Made by a program: the position numbers and the translations under genes
Assembly: GCA_934725345.1 (NCBI GenBank)
Contig: CAKVBG010000001.1
Span: forward strand, 1-52,720
Origin: an uncultured Eubacteriales bacterium
GTDB taxonomy: Bacteria; Bacillota; Clostridia; Oscillospirales; Acutalibacteraceae
Direction: 5' to 3'
Length of the DNA stretch: 52,720 nt
The notes under the pieces: generated by a model
Told to the model about the DNA's origin: nothing
Databases searched by the model: none
What the model saw: the letters and a program-made list of their open reading frames with translations, nothing else
Shown here: positions 38,203 to 45,629 of the stretch, one piece after another
How positions within the stretch are numbered: position 1 is the stretch's first letter
How the letters are laid out: every line of letters starts with the position of its first letter

Positions 38203-39201
38203 CTATTGTATAAAATCCAATGCGTATCTGTCTATATCTGGATACGTTCCTACTGGACTATTATACCACATTCCTATCTTTTTTGCAATATCGGACATAC
38301 TATCTGGTATTACTGCTTCAAATGTACACATTCCATTCGGATGGTCTAATGGTAATGCATCTTTTGGAAACACCCCTTCACCTAAACCATATTGGTCTGT
38401 TTCTGCCCTCTCTCTGCATATTTCGCACACTCTTCCATGAAAGTTACTTGTAAGCCATCTGTAACCGATAACAAATGGGTCGTTTCTGTTTACATTCTCA
38501 AAACTTTGTTGGTATGCATGGCTTATTAGTGTTCTTGCCAATCTCTGTGCATTGTAGTCGACTTGTCCAAAATAAAAACTGTCTTTTATCTTTTCGCCTA
38601 CATATTGTGCCCTGCCTGCATTTACATCTGTTTGTCTTGCAATTCTCCAACTTTGTATTGTTCTGCTTTTCTTTTGTGCGCTTGTGTCAACATAACTTTC
38701 TAATTCCTGTGCTATCTGGTATGCACTTTTTCCTTGTGCTGTTCCAAATGATATAATTTTATTAAGACTTTCTTGTGTCTTTTTATTATATCCCCATATA
38801 GCACCGCTAAGTGTCCAATCATCTTGATATATATTACCGTTTATAATGTTTCTTACAATCATATCTGGAACATATTGAAAAGCATTGTGTACATCTTGGT
38901 CTTTAAATCCACACTGTTTCAAGAATGTTCTTACATCTTCTACAACTGCATTGCTCACAGTGTTCATGTTTCTGATTACTCCACCTTTTATATCTCTGTT
39001 TAATTGTTCTATCCTTTGCTTGATATCACGCTTTAATAGAATAAGGTTTTGTTTTTGGTAATTTGTATTACTCATGTTTGCAACTCTTTTAGAAACATCT
39101 TTATACAATTGCGTGTACATTCTTTTTATTTCTTTCTGCATCTGCATTGTAGTTGTATTTCTTACTTGTTCAGAATTTTTCAAACTGAATTTCTGTGGCA
39201 T
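38203..39201 (-). CDS. Minor head protein (SPP1 gp7 / Mu F-like)
   Basis: 332 residues; the start at 39201 follows AGGTGA, at the portal stop. The C-terminal half carries the SPP1 gp7 core: RIARQTDVNAGRAQYVGEKI, LARTLISHAYQQSFENVNRN, YRWLTSNFHGRVCEICRERA (with a CxxC), and GVFPKDALPLDHPNGMCTFE, whose C/H residues form the known zinc-like site. The N-terminus is a basic helix. This protein sits near the portal and may enter with the DNA. Confidence 0.85.
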   Translation of the reverse strand: MPQKFSLKNSEQVRNTTTMQMQKEIKRMYTQLYKDVSKRVANMSNTNYQKQNLILLKRDIKQRIEQLNRDIKGGVIRNMNTVSNAVVEDVRTFLKQCGFKDQDVHNAFQYVPDMIVRNIINGNIYQDDWTLSGAIWGYNKKTQESLNKIISFGTAQGKSAYQIAQELESYVDTSAQKKSRTIQSWRIARQTDVNAGRAQYVGEKIKDSFYFGQVDYNAQRLARTLISHAYQQSFENVNRNDPFVIGYRWLTSNFHGRVCEICRERAETDQYGLGEGVFPKDALPLDHPNGMCTFEAVIPDSMSDIAKKIGMWYNSPVGTYPDIDRYALDFIQ

Positions 39202-39202
39202 T

Positions 39203-40768
39203 TTATTCACCTAACTTCTTTTGCATTTGTACATCTTCCAGATTGTTGTCAACTTCTTCTTCTGTTCCTCGTTTATTCAACTCACTTTGTACTTGTGTAT
39301 TCATACTCATACTGTCAAACATATTCTGCTCAATTGCAATCTGCATAAGTTCCTGTTCGATTTGTTCATCTGTTTTAAACTCTTCCTTACGCCATTTCTT
39401 AATATAAGATTTTCTGCTTCGTGCATTTGCGGCTATCTCTGCAAGGTCTGAATCCTTTTCTGTTTCTTCATCTTCCATCAATGCATAATTTTCTACAACT
39501 TGTATATTATACTGTATTTCTGCAAGTGTTGGAATAACATACAGTGAAGAAATAATATCCTTATTCAACTTTGCAAGGTCTATAATCGTTTCTACAATAA
39601 ACTCTAATGCAGGTCGCCACACTTTCATTTTTTCATCACAGCGAACCTGCAATGGATAGTACAATGCTTTTAAGGCTTTACCACTTGTTATTGTTCCTAC
39701 AAGTGTTTCTTCGCTTATGTTTGGCACATCAAGCTCATTATGCATTGCTGTTTTGATTCTACTTAATGTTTCTTTTACCGATTCTGTATGATTCATCTGT
39801 GGTGCTAATGTTCCAACCATGGGAGATTTACTATCTATGTTTTGGTTAGACTGTAAATCCCAATAAGCTCCTGCACCGCTTGGTAAATTTTTAGTTGTGT
39901 TTGGACTCATATCTACAGTATACCGAATAGGGTTCATCCCTTTTCTTTCACTGTCAATATCGCCATTACTTAATCTGCTATAACCTTCTTCATATTCAGA
40001 TAAGCTTTCCATTTCTGACACACCACGTTTGTCTTGTAATGTTCCGTCATTAAAAATAACAATTGCCGGAATGTATTCAAGTTGTGTTGGTGTTTCTTTT
40101 ATTAACACTTCTATTTGTTTACCAGAACCATTGTACAAAATGGAACTCATATAAATAACACTATTTCTTTCTTCATACCTGTTTACAAGGTACATTCTTT
40201 CACTTGTTGTTTTACTTTCACTTACATTTTCAAAGCTTATAAACTTTGTAAGCCTGTCTGAACCATATTCTGTTTCATAATAAAATTGTAAGCTACTATA
40301 AAAATGTGTTTGTATTCCATCTTCTTCTGAAAAATCTACTAAGCAAGCAACCCTTTTACCAATAAAACAATCTTTAGCACCTTGTATCAATGCCCTAGAA
40401 AAATTATTGTTTTTATTATTTAATACCTTATCAATTAACTTTTGGTATTCCTGTGCTTCTGTACTTGTTTTATCATCTGTATCAATAGGCTGTACAAAAA
40501 AATCTGGTGTTTGTGAAAACATAAATCTTGCTTCTTTGTCTATCAATGTTTTTGCAATCTTAAACTTTATGTTAGATGGAACATAATCTCCTGCACTACC
40601 TTCGGTATAAAACTTAGCTCCCTTTTTATAATCTATATAATTCTGTTGTATTTGTAGTAATTCTTGTGTATATAAATTATATCCTGTTTTTATTTCATTT
40701 CTTAAAACAAAATAAGGAAAGTTACATAATGCTGTAGTTACTTCTACTCCGTATTGTTTATTACTCAC
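39203..40768 (-). CDS. Portal protein (SPP1 gp6-like)
   Basis: 521 residues with a GTG start 7 nt after AAGGAG. The pattern is that of SPP1-type portals: NEIKTGYNLYTQELLQIQQN, KGAKFYTEGSAGDYVPSNIK and FKIAKTLIDKEARFMFSQTP near the N-terminus, NGDIDSERKGMNPIRYTVDM in the middle, and SGKALKALYYPLQVRCDEKM in the stem region. The acidic C-terminus is consistent. It has its own promoter (40800-40828) rather than directly following terL. Confidence 0.88.
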   Translation of the reverse strand: MSNKQYGVEVTTALCNFPYFVLRNEIKTGYNLYTQELLQIQQNYIDYKKGAKFYTEGSAGDYVPSNIKFKIAKTLIDKEARFMFSQTPDFFVQPIDTDDKTSTEAQEYQKLIDKVLNNKNNNFSRALIQGAKDCFIGKRVACLVDFSEEDGIQTHFYSSLQFYYETEYGSDRLTKFISFENVSESKTTSERMYLVNRYEERNSVIYMSSILYNGSGKQIEVLIKETPTQLEYIPAIVIFNDGTLQDKRGVSEMESLSEYEEGYSRLSNGDIDSERKGMNPIRYTVDMSPNTTKNLPSGAGAYWDLQSNQNIDSKSPMVGTLAPQMNHTESVKETLSRIKTAMHNELDVPNISEETLVGTITSGKALKALYYPLQVRCDEKMKVWRPALEFIVETIIDLAKLNKDIISSLYVIPTLAEIQYNIQVVENYALMEDEETEKDSDLAEIAANARSRKSYIKKWRKEEFKTDEQIEQELMQIAIEQNMFDSMSMNTQVQSELNKRGTEEEVDNNLEDVQMQKKLGE

Positions 40769-40799
40769 TGTTATACTCCTTTCTTTTGTTGTTGATACT

Positions 40800-40828
40800 A
40801 TTATATATTGTTATTCTATGTTTGTCAA
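40800..40828 (-). promoter_or_regulatory. Consensus promoter for the head operon
   Basis: TTGACA (40823-40828), 17 bp, TATAAT (40800-40805), 32 bp before the portal start codon. Confidence 0.85.
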
Positions 40829-40909
40829 TATATATTATATATAATATTCTTTTTTATTTATTTTCTTTTATCTTACTTTTCTTTTCTTTCTTTTTCTTTA
40901 TACACTTAC

Positions 40910-40940
40910 AAGCTCCTATTTGCCTATTTAAATCTATTTA
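40910..40940. repeat. Copy of recurrent intergenic motif
   Basis: AAGCTCCTATTTGCCTATTT and onward matches 48101-48131 at about 24 of 31 positions. Confidence 0.45.
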
Positions 40941-40948
40941 TAATAATA

Positions 40949-40968
40949 GGGCGGTATTTCTACCACCC
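40949..40968 (-). terminator. Terminator-like hairpin after the lysis cassette
   Basis: On the minus strand GGGTGGTA-GAAA-TACCGCCC forms an 8-bp stem with a GNRA-type loop; the U-G pair works only on this strand. It is followed by TATTATTATAA. Confidence 0.6.
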
Positions 40969-41003
40969 CACTAATAAAAATGCTTATATGCCTTAAATAG
41001 CCG

Positions 41004-42008
41004 CTACTGAATATACAATTGAAACTTATCTATTGCTATTCCAAACTCTCCTGCATATCCATCCATACCACCACTTGTAAAGTTGTCTATTTGTTCACTG
41101 TAATATGCCTTGCTTGTTATCGGTGATACTCTATAACGTGCCTGTTGGTATTCATAACCTTCTGGTGTTATATAATACACTTCTATTGCATCTATTGTTC
41201 TTCCGTCGCCTGCATAACCATTATTGAAATCATTTAAATTACATCCTGTTACATATGGCAGCCAATCTACTCCGAGAACATGGACTCTGTATTTAACAGA
41301 GCCTTTATCTACTCTGATTGCTACGCCTGTTATTGGTACTCCATCTCCTGCCCCTGCAAAACCATTGCAATTTACATCATTCTTATTTGTTATAAAATCC
41401 CACCATTTGTTTCCATTTGTTTGTACTGCATATGTAGCATTTACTTGTCCTAAACTTTTGTTACATTCTGTATTTGTTTCTGTACTATAATTTGTTTTAA
41501 TGCTACTTACCGTACCATTTATAATGTCCTTTTTGAATGTATTCCAGATACTAGCATCTTTTCCACCAGTACCCCATCCATTCCATCCCGGGCATTGTTT
41601 TGTACATACATCCCAATGTCGAACTACATTGCTTGCAGGAATGTTATATTTGTTCATAAGGTATTTTGTAAGCTCTACAGTGTTCTTATATGTTTTGTTT
41701 GCTATTGCTCCATTTGTACTGCACATTTCAATGTTAATGCAATTGTAATTTGTTACTTTTCCAAAAAGGTTATTGTTACCATAATTTACACCGACACCCC
41801 AACTTATATTATTATCTTCTACACACTGGTATATGTCGTTTTCATCAACAAAATAGTGTGCGCTACCGCCCCTATATACATCACGGAAATAGTTTGCATT
41901 GTTTTTTGCTTTATCAGTCCAATTCCCTGTGTAATGAATAACAATATACCTTTTTGTATTTCCATCATTTTCAAAATTAACTTTCGTTAAATCACGTATG
42001 ATATTCAT
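41004..42008 (-). CDS. Endolysin: N-acetylmuramoyl-L-alanine amidase with C-terminal wall-binding repeats
   Basis: 334 residues. Residues 1-160 are Amidase_2: YIVIHYTGNW (H25 zinc ligand), SAHYFVDENDIYQCVEDNNI, INIEMCS, and NVVRHWDVCTKQCPGW with the second His and Cys. After an S/N/T linker, residues 190-334 carry repeats with internal similarity (CNGFAGAGDGVPITGVAIRV, NGYAGDGRTIDAIEVYY, DGYAGEFGIAIDKFQLYI), a (G/N)GYAG-(x)n-PI/TIDAI unit used for cell-wall binding in clostridial lysins. It cleaves the amide between muramic acid and the stem peptide. Confidence 0.9.
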   Translation of the reverse strand: MNIIRDLTKVNFENDGNTKRYIVIHYTGNWTDKAKNNANYFRDVYRGGSAHYFVDENDIYQCVEDNNISWGVGVNYGNNNLFGKVTNYNCINIEMCSTNGAIANKTYKNTVELTKYLMNKYNIPASNVVRHWDVCTKQCPGWNGWGTGGKDASIWNTFKKDIINGTVSSIKTNYSTETNTECNKSLGQVNATYAVQTNGNKWWDFITNKNDVNCNGFAGAGDGVPITGVAIRVDKGSVKYRVHVLGVDWLPYVTGCNLNDFNNGYAGDGRTIDAIEVYYITPEGYEYQQARYRVSPITSKAYYSEQIDNFTSGGMDGYAGEFGIAIDKFQLYIQ

Positions 42009-42030
42009 TTGCCTTTGAACCTCCTTATCT

Positions 42031-42050
42031 GCTTATTTAAGACATTTTAA
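42031..42050. repeat. Partial copy of recurrent intergenic motif
   Basis: GCTTATTTAAGACATTTTAA resembles the core of 48101-48131 (TTTAAGACA-C-TTTA). Confidence 0.3.
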
Positions 42051-42061
42051 TTGTTTAACGG

Positions 42062-42295
42062 CTATTTCTCTGCTTCTACTTCTGGAATCCCTGCAATGCT
42101 CGTTAACACGCTTACAACGCCTGCTACTACGCTTGCACTAAGTACCATTTTCCAATCTACAGAACTAATCACTGTTCCTGCACCAATAACACCTACTGCG
42201 GTTTGTGCCATTGTTTTAATAGCTCTCACTACTGTTGCCTTGCACCACTTTACTGTATTTACATCTGGTTTTAATACGCAATTCTTAAACATCAT
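42062..42295 (-). CDS. Holin (r1t-like)
   Basis: 77 residues with two hydrophobic segments: KTMAQTAVGVIGAGTVISSV (about 28-47) and WKMVLSASVVAGVVSVLTSI (about 48-67), followed by a short acidic end (GIPEVEAEK). This is the pattern of r1t-type phage holins. It is directly upstream of the endolysin. It permeabilises the membrane for lysin release or PMF collapse. The start overlaps the previous gene. Confidence 0.85.
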   Translation of the reverse strand: MMFKNCVLKPDVNTVKWCKATVVRAIKTMAQTAVGVIGAGTVISSVDWKMVLSASVVAGVVSVLTSIAGIPEVEAEK

Positions 42296-42545
42296 GTTTT
42301 ACCTCACTTTCTAAATCTGCTATCCTGTGATTTGCTACTTTTAATTGTTCCTCTTGTACTGCTGTCTTTTCTTCTAATCTGTATGTTCTTTCAATTAAGT
42401 TGTTATGTTTGTTTACCTTTTGCGTAAGTTCTTCTAATTTGTATTCCATCAATGCGCGTGTTTTATCATTTTGCGCTCTATTGTTTACTACACATACAAA
42501 CAATGTAACGGAAGCACTCACAAGGCTTGCTATTATTGTTTCCAT
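42285..42545 (-). CDS. XhlA-like small membrane protein of the lysis cassette
   Basis: 86 residues from the ATG at 42545 behind AGAGG; the longer upstream frame overlaps the previous gene and lacks a ribosome site. One N-terminal transmembrane helix (METIIASLVSASVTLFVCVV) is followed by a coiled coil (ALMEYKLEELTQKVNKHNNL, IERTYRLEEKTAVQEEQLKV). Similar helix plus coiled-coil proteins next to holins are XhlA/hemolysin-like lysis accessories. The role is inferred. Confidence 0.65.
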   Translation of the reverse strand: METIIASLVSASVTLFVCVVNNRAQNDKTRALMEYKLEELTQKVNKHNNLIERTYRLEEKTAVQEEQLKVANHRIADLESEVKHDV

Positions 42546-42546
42546 T

Positions 42547-42963
42547 CTAAGATACCTCTGTATATTGTTTGCTTGTAAATGTCCATGTATCTGTGTTATC
42601 AACTTTTAAATCCATAAAAACAAATTTACCATTGATAAAACAATCACCAGTAAAATGCACTTCTGTATCTGTGTATTGTGTTAGCTCAAGAATCATTGTT
42701 GTATTACTGAATGTACTTGAAGTTAATTTTACTTCTATTGTTTTGTTTGGGTAATCATTCATAATAGATAACAATGATTGTACAGCATTGTTTGTGAAGC
42801 TTTGTACAGTTATTTGCCCCATTGTTTCTGTTGCTATTATTATTTCATGTTGATATTCAAGTAAGTCTTCAACAGTAGCGTACATTTTTTCTGTTTCATT
42901 GTTATTTTTATTACTTTTTTTTCGCAATAATGCAAATAATTCTTCGCTACTTAATGTTTCCAT
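42547..42963 (-). CDS. Tail/lysis-region protein of unknown function
   Basis: 138 residues. A helical N-terminus (METLSSEELFALLRKKSNKN, with ATVEDLLEYQHEIIIATETM) is followed by a beta-rich C-terminus (IEVKLTSSTFSNTTMILELT, DTEVHFTGDCFING). Upstream is the strong site AAAAAAGGAGG. It lies between the Asp-box fibre and the lysis cassette, so it may belong to the fibre. No family is recognised. Confidence 0.5.
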   Translation of the reverse strand: METLSSEELFALLRKKSNKNNNETEKMYATVEDLLEYQHEIIIATETMGQITVQSFTNNAVQSLLSIMNDYPNKTIEVKLTSSTFSNTTMILELTQYTDTEVHFTGDCFINGKFVFMDLKVDNTDTWTFTSKQYTEVS

Positions 42964-43022
42964 ATTTTATTTGCCTCCTTTTTTATTTTATATTTTTCCC
43001 TCATAAAGTAAACGCTTTTTTT

Positions 43023-43061
43023 GTTAACTATAGCCCCATTTAGCCATTATTATAGGTTAAC
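43023..43061. other. Dyad-symmetric element after the Asp-box fibre gene
   Basis: GTTAACTATA (43023-43032) pairs with TATAGGTTAAC (43051-43061) with one bulge. It lies at the fibre stop codon; on the minus strand it is followed by a run of A, so it is not a terminator for this direction. It may be an mRNA structure or an operator. Confidence 0.4.
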
Positions 43062-44799
43062 GTACAAGCCCTTCTGAGGTAAATTCATTTTTCTTGAAAT
43101 CTACAATTCCGTTTTCTCTTAAAATTTTAGTGAGATTAACTGCTGGTGCATTTAGAATTAAATTATCAGCATTAAAAGGAAAATCGTTATTGTAAATTGT
43201 TACATATAAATCGCCGTTGTAATTATCGCCCAACCAATAGCCAAACTCCATGTCTGTTTCGGTTAGTTTTACTTTTTTAAAATCCCACCCATCAGTAGCG
43301 AACCAGAATAGTCCAGCTCCAAGATAATCTGGCATAAGGAATTTGTTTCCGTGATTATCAATTGTTACATTTGATAACGCAATATTACCAAATTCTTCTT
43401 GTGGTGCTTTGTACAAGTATGTGTAGTTAGAATAATCGCTAAGTTTTGATGTTGGACATCTCATAATTCCTTTGTTTTTGTAATATTCCGAATCTTGCGT
43501 ATAATCAGTACAAAAATACGCATAATATTCATCGAACCACCACTGTGTTAATTTAAACTGTGACCCATTGGCAACAATCTCAAATTTCCATTTATCAGAA
43601 GTAACATCGTATGTTGCTTTGATTATGTAACATTCATTAGGCGAATCGCCTGTTGTAATATACCAGTTTTTGTCGTATTTGTTATAATATACGCCATGAA
43701 AATGCCTAAAAGTTATTACATTATTTTCAATAGATGTCTTTCCAGATTCAAGGAAGCATTTGATTGTTTTTCCACCGTCTACGGTGTACCATCCTCTTGG
43801 TGTACCATTTAGCTTATATTCGCCCCACGCAAGAACTTCTGTACCGTCAATTATGTGAATAAATGAGTTATAATATGAGAAAAAATTATTTTTATCTATT
43901 GGAGTGAAAGTTTCTCCGTCAATGCCGTATATTGCGGATTCTTCCATTGTGCTAAAATCTTTTGACACAACACAGCATTTTTCATCACCGCAAATAAGTA
44001 TACTGCAATCCAAGAAGAAATGAATATACTTTATGTTTCCATATTTGTTTTCTTTTTTTACCCAAGTTTTTCCTAGGTCATTAGAAAACTTTAAATAGTT
44101 TGTGTCGTTTTCATCTTCGCATTTAATGATATAGTTCAAATGTGTCCCAATTACAGTTTCCCTGTTTTTACTTAGATTTATTGAAATCTGTTCAGGCAAG
44201 TTTTTTTTGTTATTTTTCTCAAGAAGATTAACTCTTTCGTATAACCCATCAGAAAACATTTTATCCCCAGTTATTTTGAAATCAATTTCATACACTGGTA
44301 GTTCCGAATCGTTAGCTTTTGCAAAGACGAATTTAAGGTGCTTATCGCCAATTTGGGGATTATACCACCATTCTTCATCGATAGAATTTGCTTCAATCCA
44401 GTCAGACATATTATTGATTGTTTCGCCATCATCCGCATAAAACCATCTGTATTTGTCGAATCCACTGGCTTTAATATAGCATTTTTCTCCAGCTTTCAAA
44501 AAAATGTCATTAGTTATAACTCTTGTATTATCAGGTATAAAGTCGTTAAATGGTCGACCAACCTGAATGTATTGTGTCCCATTTCGCAAGAAATTTCCTA
44601 GCACATTTTTATGTACCAAAGAAATGCCATTTTCTACGGTTGCTAAATCTTCCTTTAATTCATCAATCTGTGCAAGTTTTTCTGCACTTATACCTCCTAA
44701 ATCACTTCCCTCTGGTGCAGGCGGTATAAATTGTACTTCTTCTGTTGCGCCTGTTGCTTCATTCTTTGCATAAAAACATTCTGCTTTTACTCTTGCCAT
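43057..44799 (-). CDS. Tail fibre/receptor-binding protein with Asp-box beta-propeller
   Basis: 580 residues, start at 44799 (GGAAGGA upstream); the extra 14 upstream codons overlap the previous gene. The N-terminus is an attachment region and coiled coil (GGISAEKLAQIDELKEDLAT). Residues 80-185 look like a small beta domain. From about 200 there are propeller-type repeats with Asp-box signatures: FSNDLGKTW, YTVDGGKTI, FATDGWDF, and blades such as NVTIDNHGNKFLMPDYLGAG. The fold binds carbohydrates in sialidase-like tailspikes; no catalytic sialidase residues were identified. It probably contacts the host surface. Confidence 0.65.
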   Translation of the reverse strand: MARVKAECFYAKNEATGATEEVQFIPPAPEGSDLGGISAEKLAQIDELKEDLATVENGISLVHKNVLGNFLRNGTQYIQVGRPFNDFIPDNTRVITNDIFLKAGEKCYIKASGFDKYRWFYADDGETINNMSDWIEANSIDEEWWYNPQIGDKHLKFVFAKANDSELPVYEIDFKITGDKMFSDGLYERVNLLEKNNKKNLPEQISINLSKNRETVIGTHLNYIIKCEDENDTNYLKFSNDLGKTWVKKENKYGNIKYIHFFLDCSILICGDEKCCVVSKDFSTMEESAIYGIDGETFTPIDKNNFFSYYNSFIHIIDGTEVLAWGEYKLNGTPRGWYTVDGGKTIKCFLESGKTSIENNVITFRHFHGVYYNKYDKNWYITTGDSPNECYIIKATYDVTSDKWKFEIVANGSQFKLTQWWFDEYYAYFCTDYTQDSEYYKNKGIMRCPTSKLSDYSNYTYLYKAPQEEFGNIALSNVTIDNHGNKFLMPDYLGAGLFWFATDGWDFKKVKLTETDMEFGYWLGDNYNGDLYVTIYNNDFPFNADNLILNAPAVNLTKILRENGIVDFKKNEFTSEGLVR

Positions 44800-44800
44800 T

Positions 44801-45115
44801 TTATACGCTTCCTTCCTGTTTAACACATCTTTTCTGTTCACTATACACTATTTCGCCTGCTACTATGTTTACAGCTTCGCCTGTGTCAATACTATACCAT
44901 GTTCCTGTTTCTTCTTCATTTATTTTATGAAATACATATACTTTATCTTCTGCCCCTGTTGCATCAAGAATAAGTGCTGTACTTCCGCTTGCTATTCCGC
45001 TTGTTGGTAAATTTGCTACATCCGCTTTTAAACACTGTATTTTATATCTAGCACCTTCCCTACCAACTAATTGTATACTTCCTACCTCAATGTCTTTTAC
45101 TTCCTTATATGCCAT
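44801..45115 (-). CDS. Small tail-fibre accessory protein, unknown
   Basis: 104 residues from the ATG at 45115, behind a perfect AGGAGGTG. A beta-rich pattern is seen (EVGSIQLVGREGARYKIQCL, GSTALILDATGAEDKVYVFH, TWYSIDTGEAVNIVAGEIVY). It lies between a secreted protein and the Asp-box fibre. The small beta barrel and position suggest a fibre cap or linker; unproven. Confidence 0.5.
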   Translation of the reverse strand: MAYKEVKDIEVGSIQLVGREGARYKIQCLKADVANLPTSGIASGSTALILDATGAEDKVYVFHKINEEETGTWYSIDTGEAVNIVAGEIVYSEQKRCVKQEGSV

Positions 45116-45127
45116 TTTAAACACCTC

Positions 45128-45616
45128 CTATAAGCTATCCAATTCTGTTTCCGCTGTCCATAAACTAAACACTTCATTTTCGCCTAATGCTTTTACTTGT
45201 ACAACCGCACCTTCCATGTTTTCATTTAGAAAATCATCAGAATAGTTAGATATAATAAAAGCATTATAATCTGTTTCAAATTCTTTTTGTTCACCATTTT
45301 GTTTTGTTATGCGCACTTTATAGCTTGTCGCATTTTCTACTTCATTCCATTTAACTGTTACACATGAATATTTGTACCACCTAAAATCCATATTGAGATA
45401 CATTGCACTTTCTATTACTGGTACTTCAAGTTTATTCTTCTCAATGAAATTCTTTGCCGCATTTCCGAAAGCTTCTTTTAATTCATCACTTATATCTACC
45501 TTTATTTCTGGTATTTCTATATGTGGTGGATTAAGTTTAGGGGTACACGCATAAACGGGCATTGTAGGTACAAATAAGGACGCTACAAACAATCCTGTAA
45601 ATATTTTCTTTTTCAT
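45128..45616 (-). CDS. Secreted protein with signal peptide and Fn3-like domain
   Basis: 162 residues from the ATG at 45616 (AAAGGAG upstream); the TTG extension is unlikely. MKKKIFTGLFVASLFVPTMP then VYAC is a classical signal peptide, with cleavage likely at VYA-C (Cys may be lipidated, though the -3 to -1 residues are not a standard lipobox). The mature part has a helical segment (DISDELKEAFGNAAKNFIEK) and an Fn3-like domain (YSCVTVKWNEVENATSYKVR, then EFETDYNAFIISNYSDDF). An exported protein among fibre genes could be a superinfection-exclusion factor; that is inference. Confidence 0.65.
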   Translation of the reverse strand: MKKKIFTGLFVASLFVPTMPVYACTPKLNPPHIEIPEIKVDISDELKEAFGNAAKNFIEKNKLEVPVIESAMYLNMDFRWYKYSCVTVKWNEVENATSYKVRITKQNGEQKEFETDYNAFIISNYSDDFLNENMEGAVVQVKALGENEVFSLWTAETELDSL

Positions 45617-45629
45617 CTCTTTCACTCCT

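Larger units (their letters stand above)
40829..41003 (-). other. Intergenic region between lysis and head operons
   Basis: There is no ORF with a ribosome site. It holds the hairpin at 40949-40968, a copy of the recurrent motif (40910-40940), and a purine-rich stretch on the minus strand (about 40845-40900). Confidence 0.5.

Noticed and set aside
41004..42008. A tail-associated lysin rather than an endolysin
   Set aside because: The gene follows a holin and carries wall-binding repeats, the layout of a cytoplasmic endolysin.
43057..44799. A diversity-generating retroelement acting on the tail fibre
   Set aside because: No reverse transcriptase, template repeat or variable repeat was seen.
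44800..44841. Upstream start giving a 594-residue fibre protein
   Set aside because: It overlaps the preceding gene and lacks a ribosome site; the ATG at 44799 has GGAAGGA.
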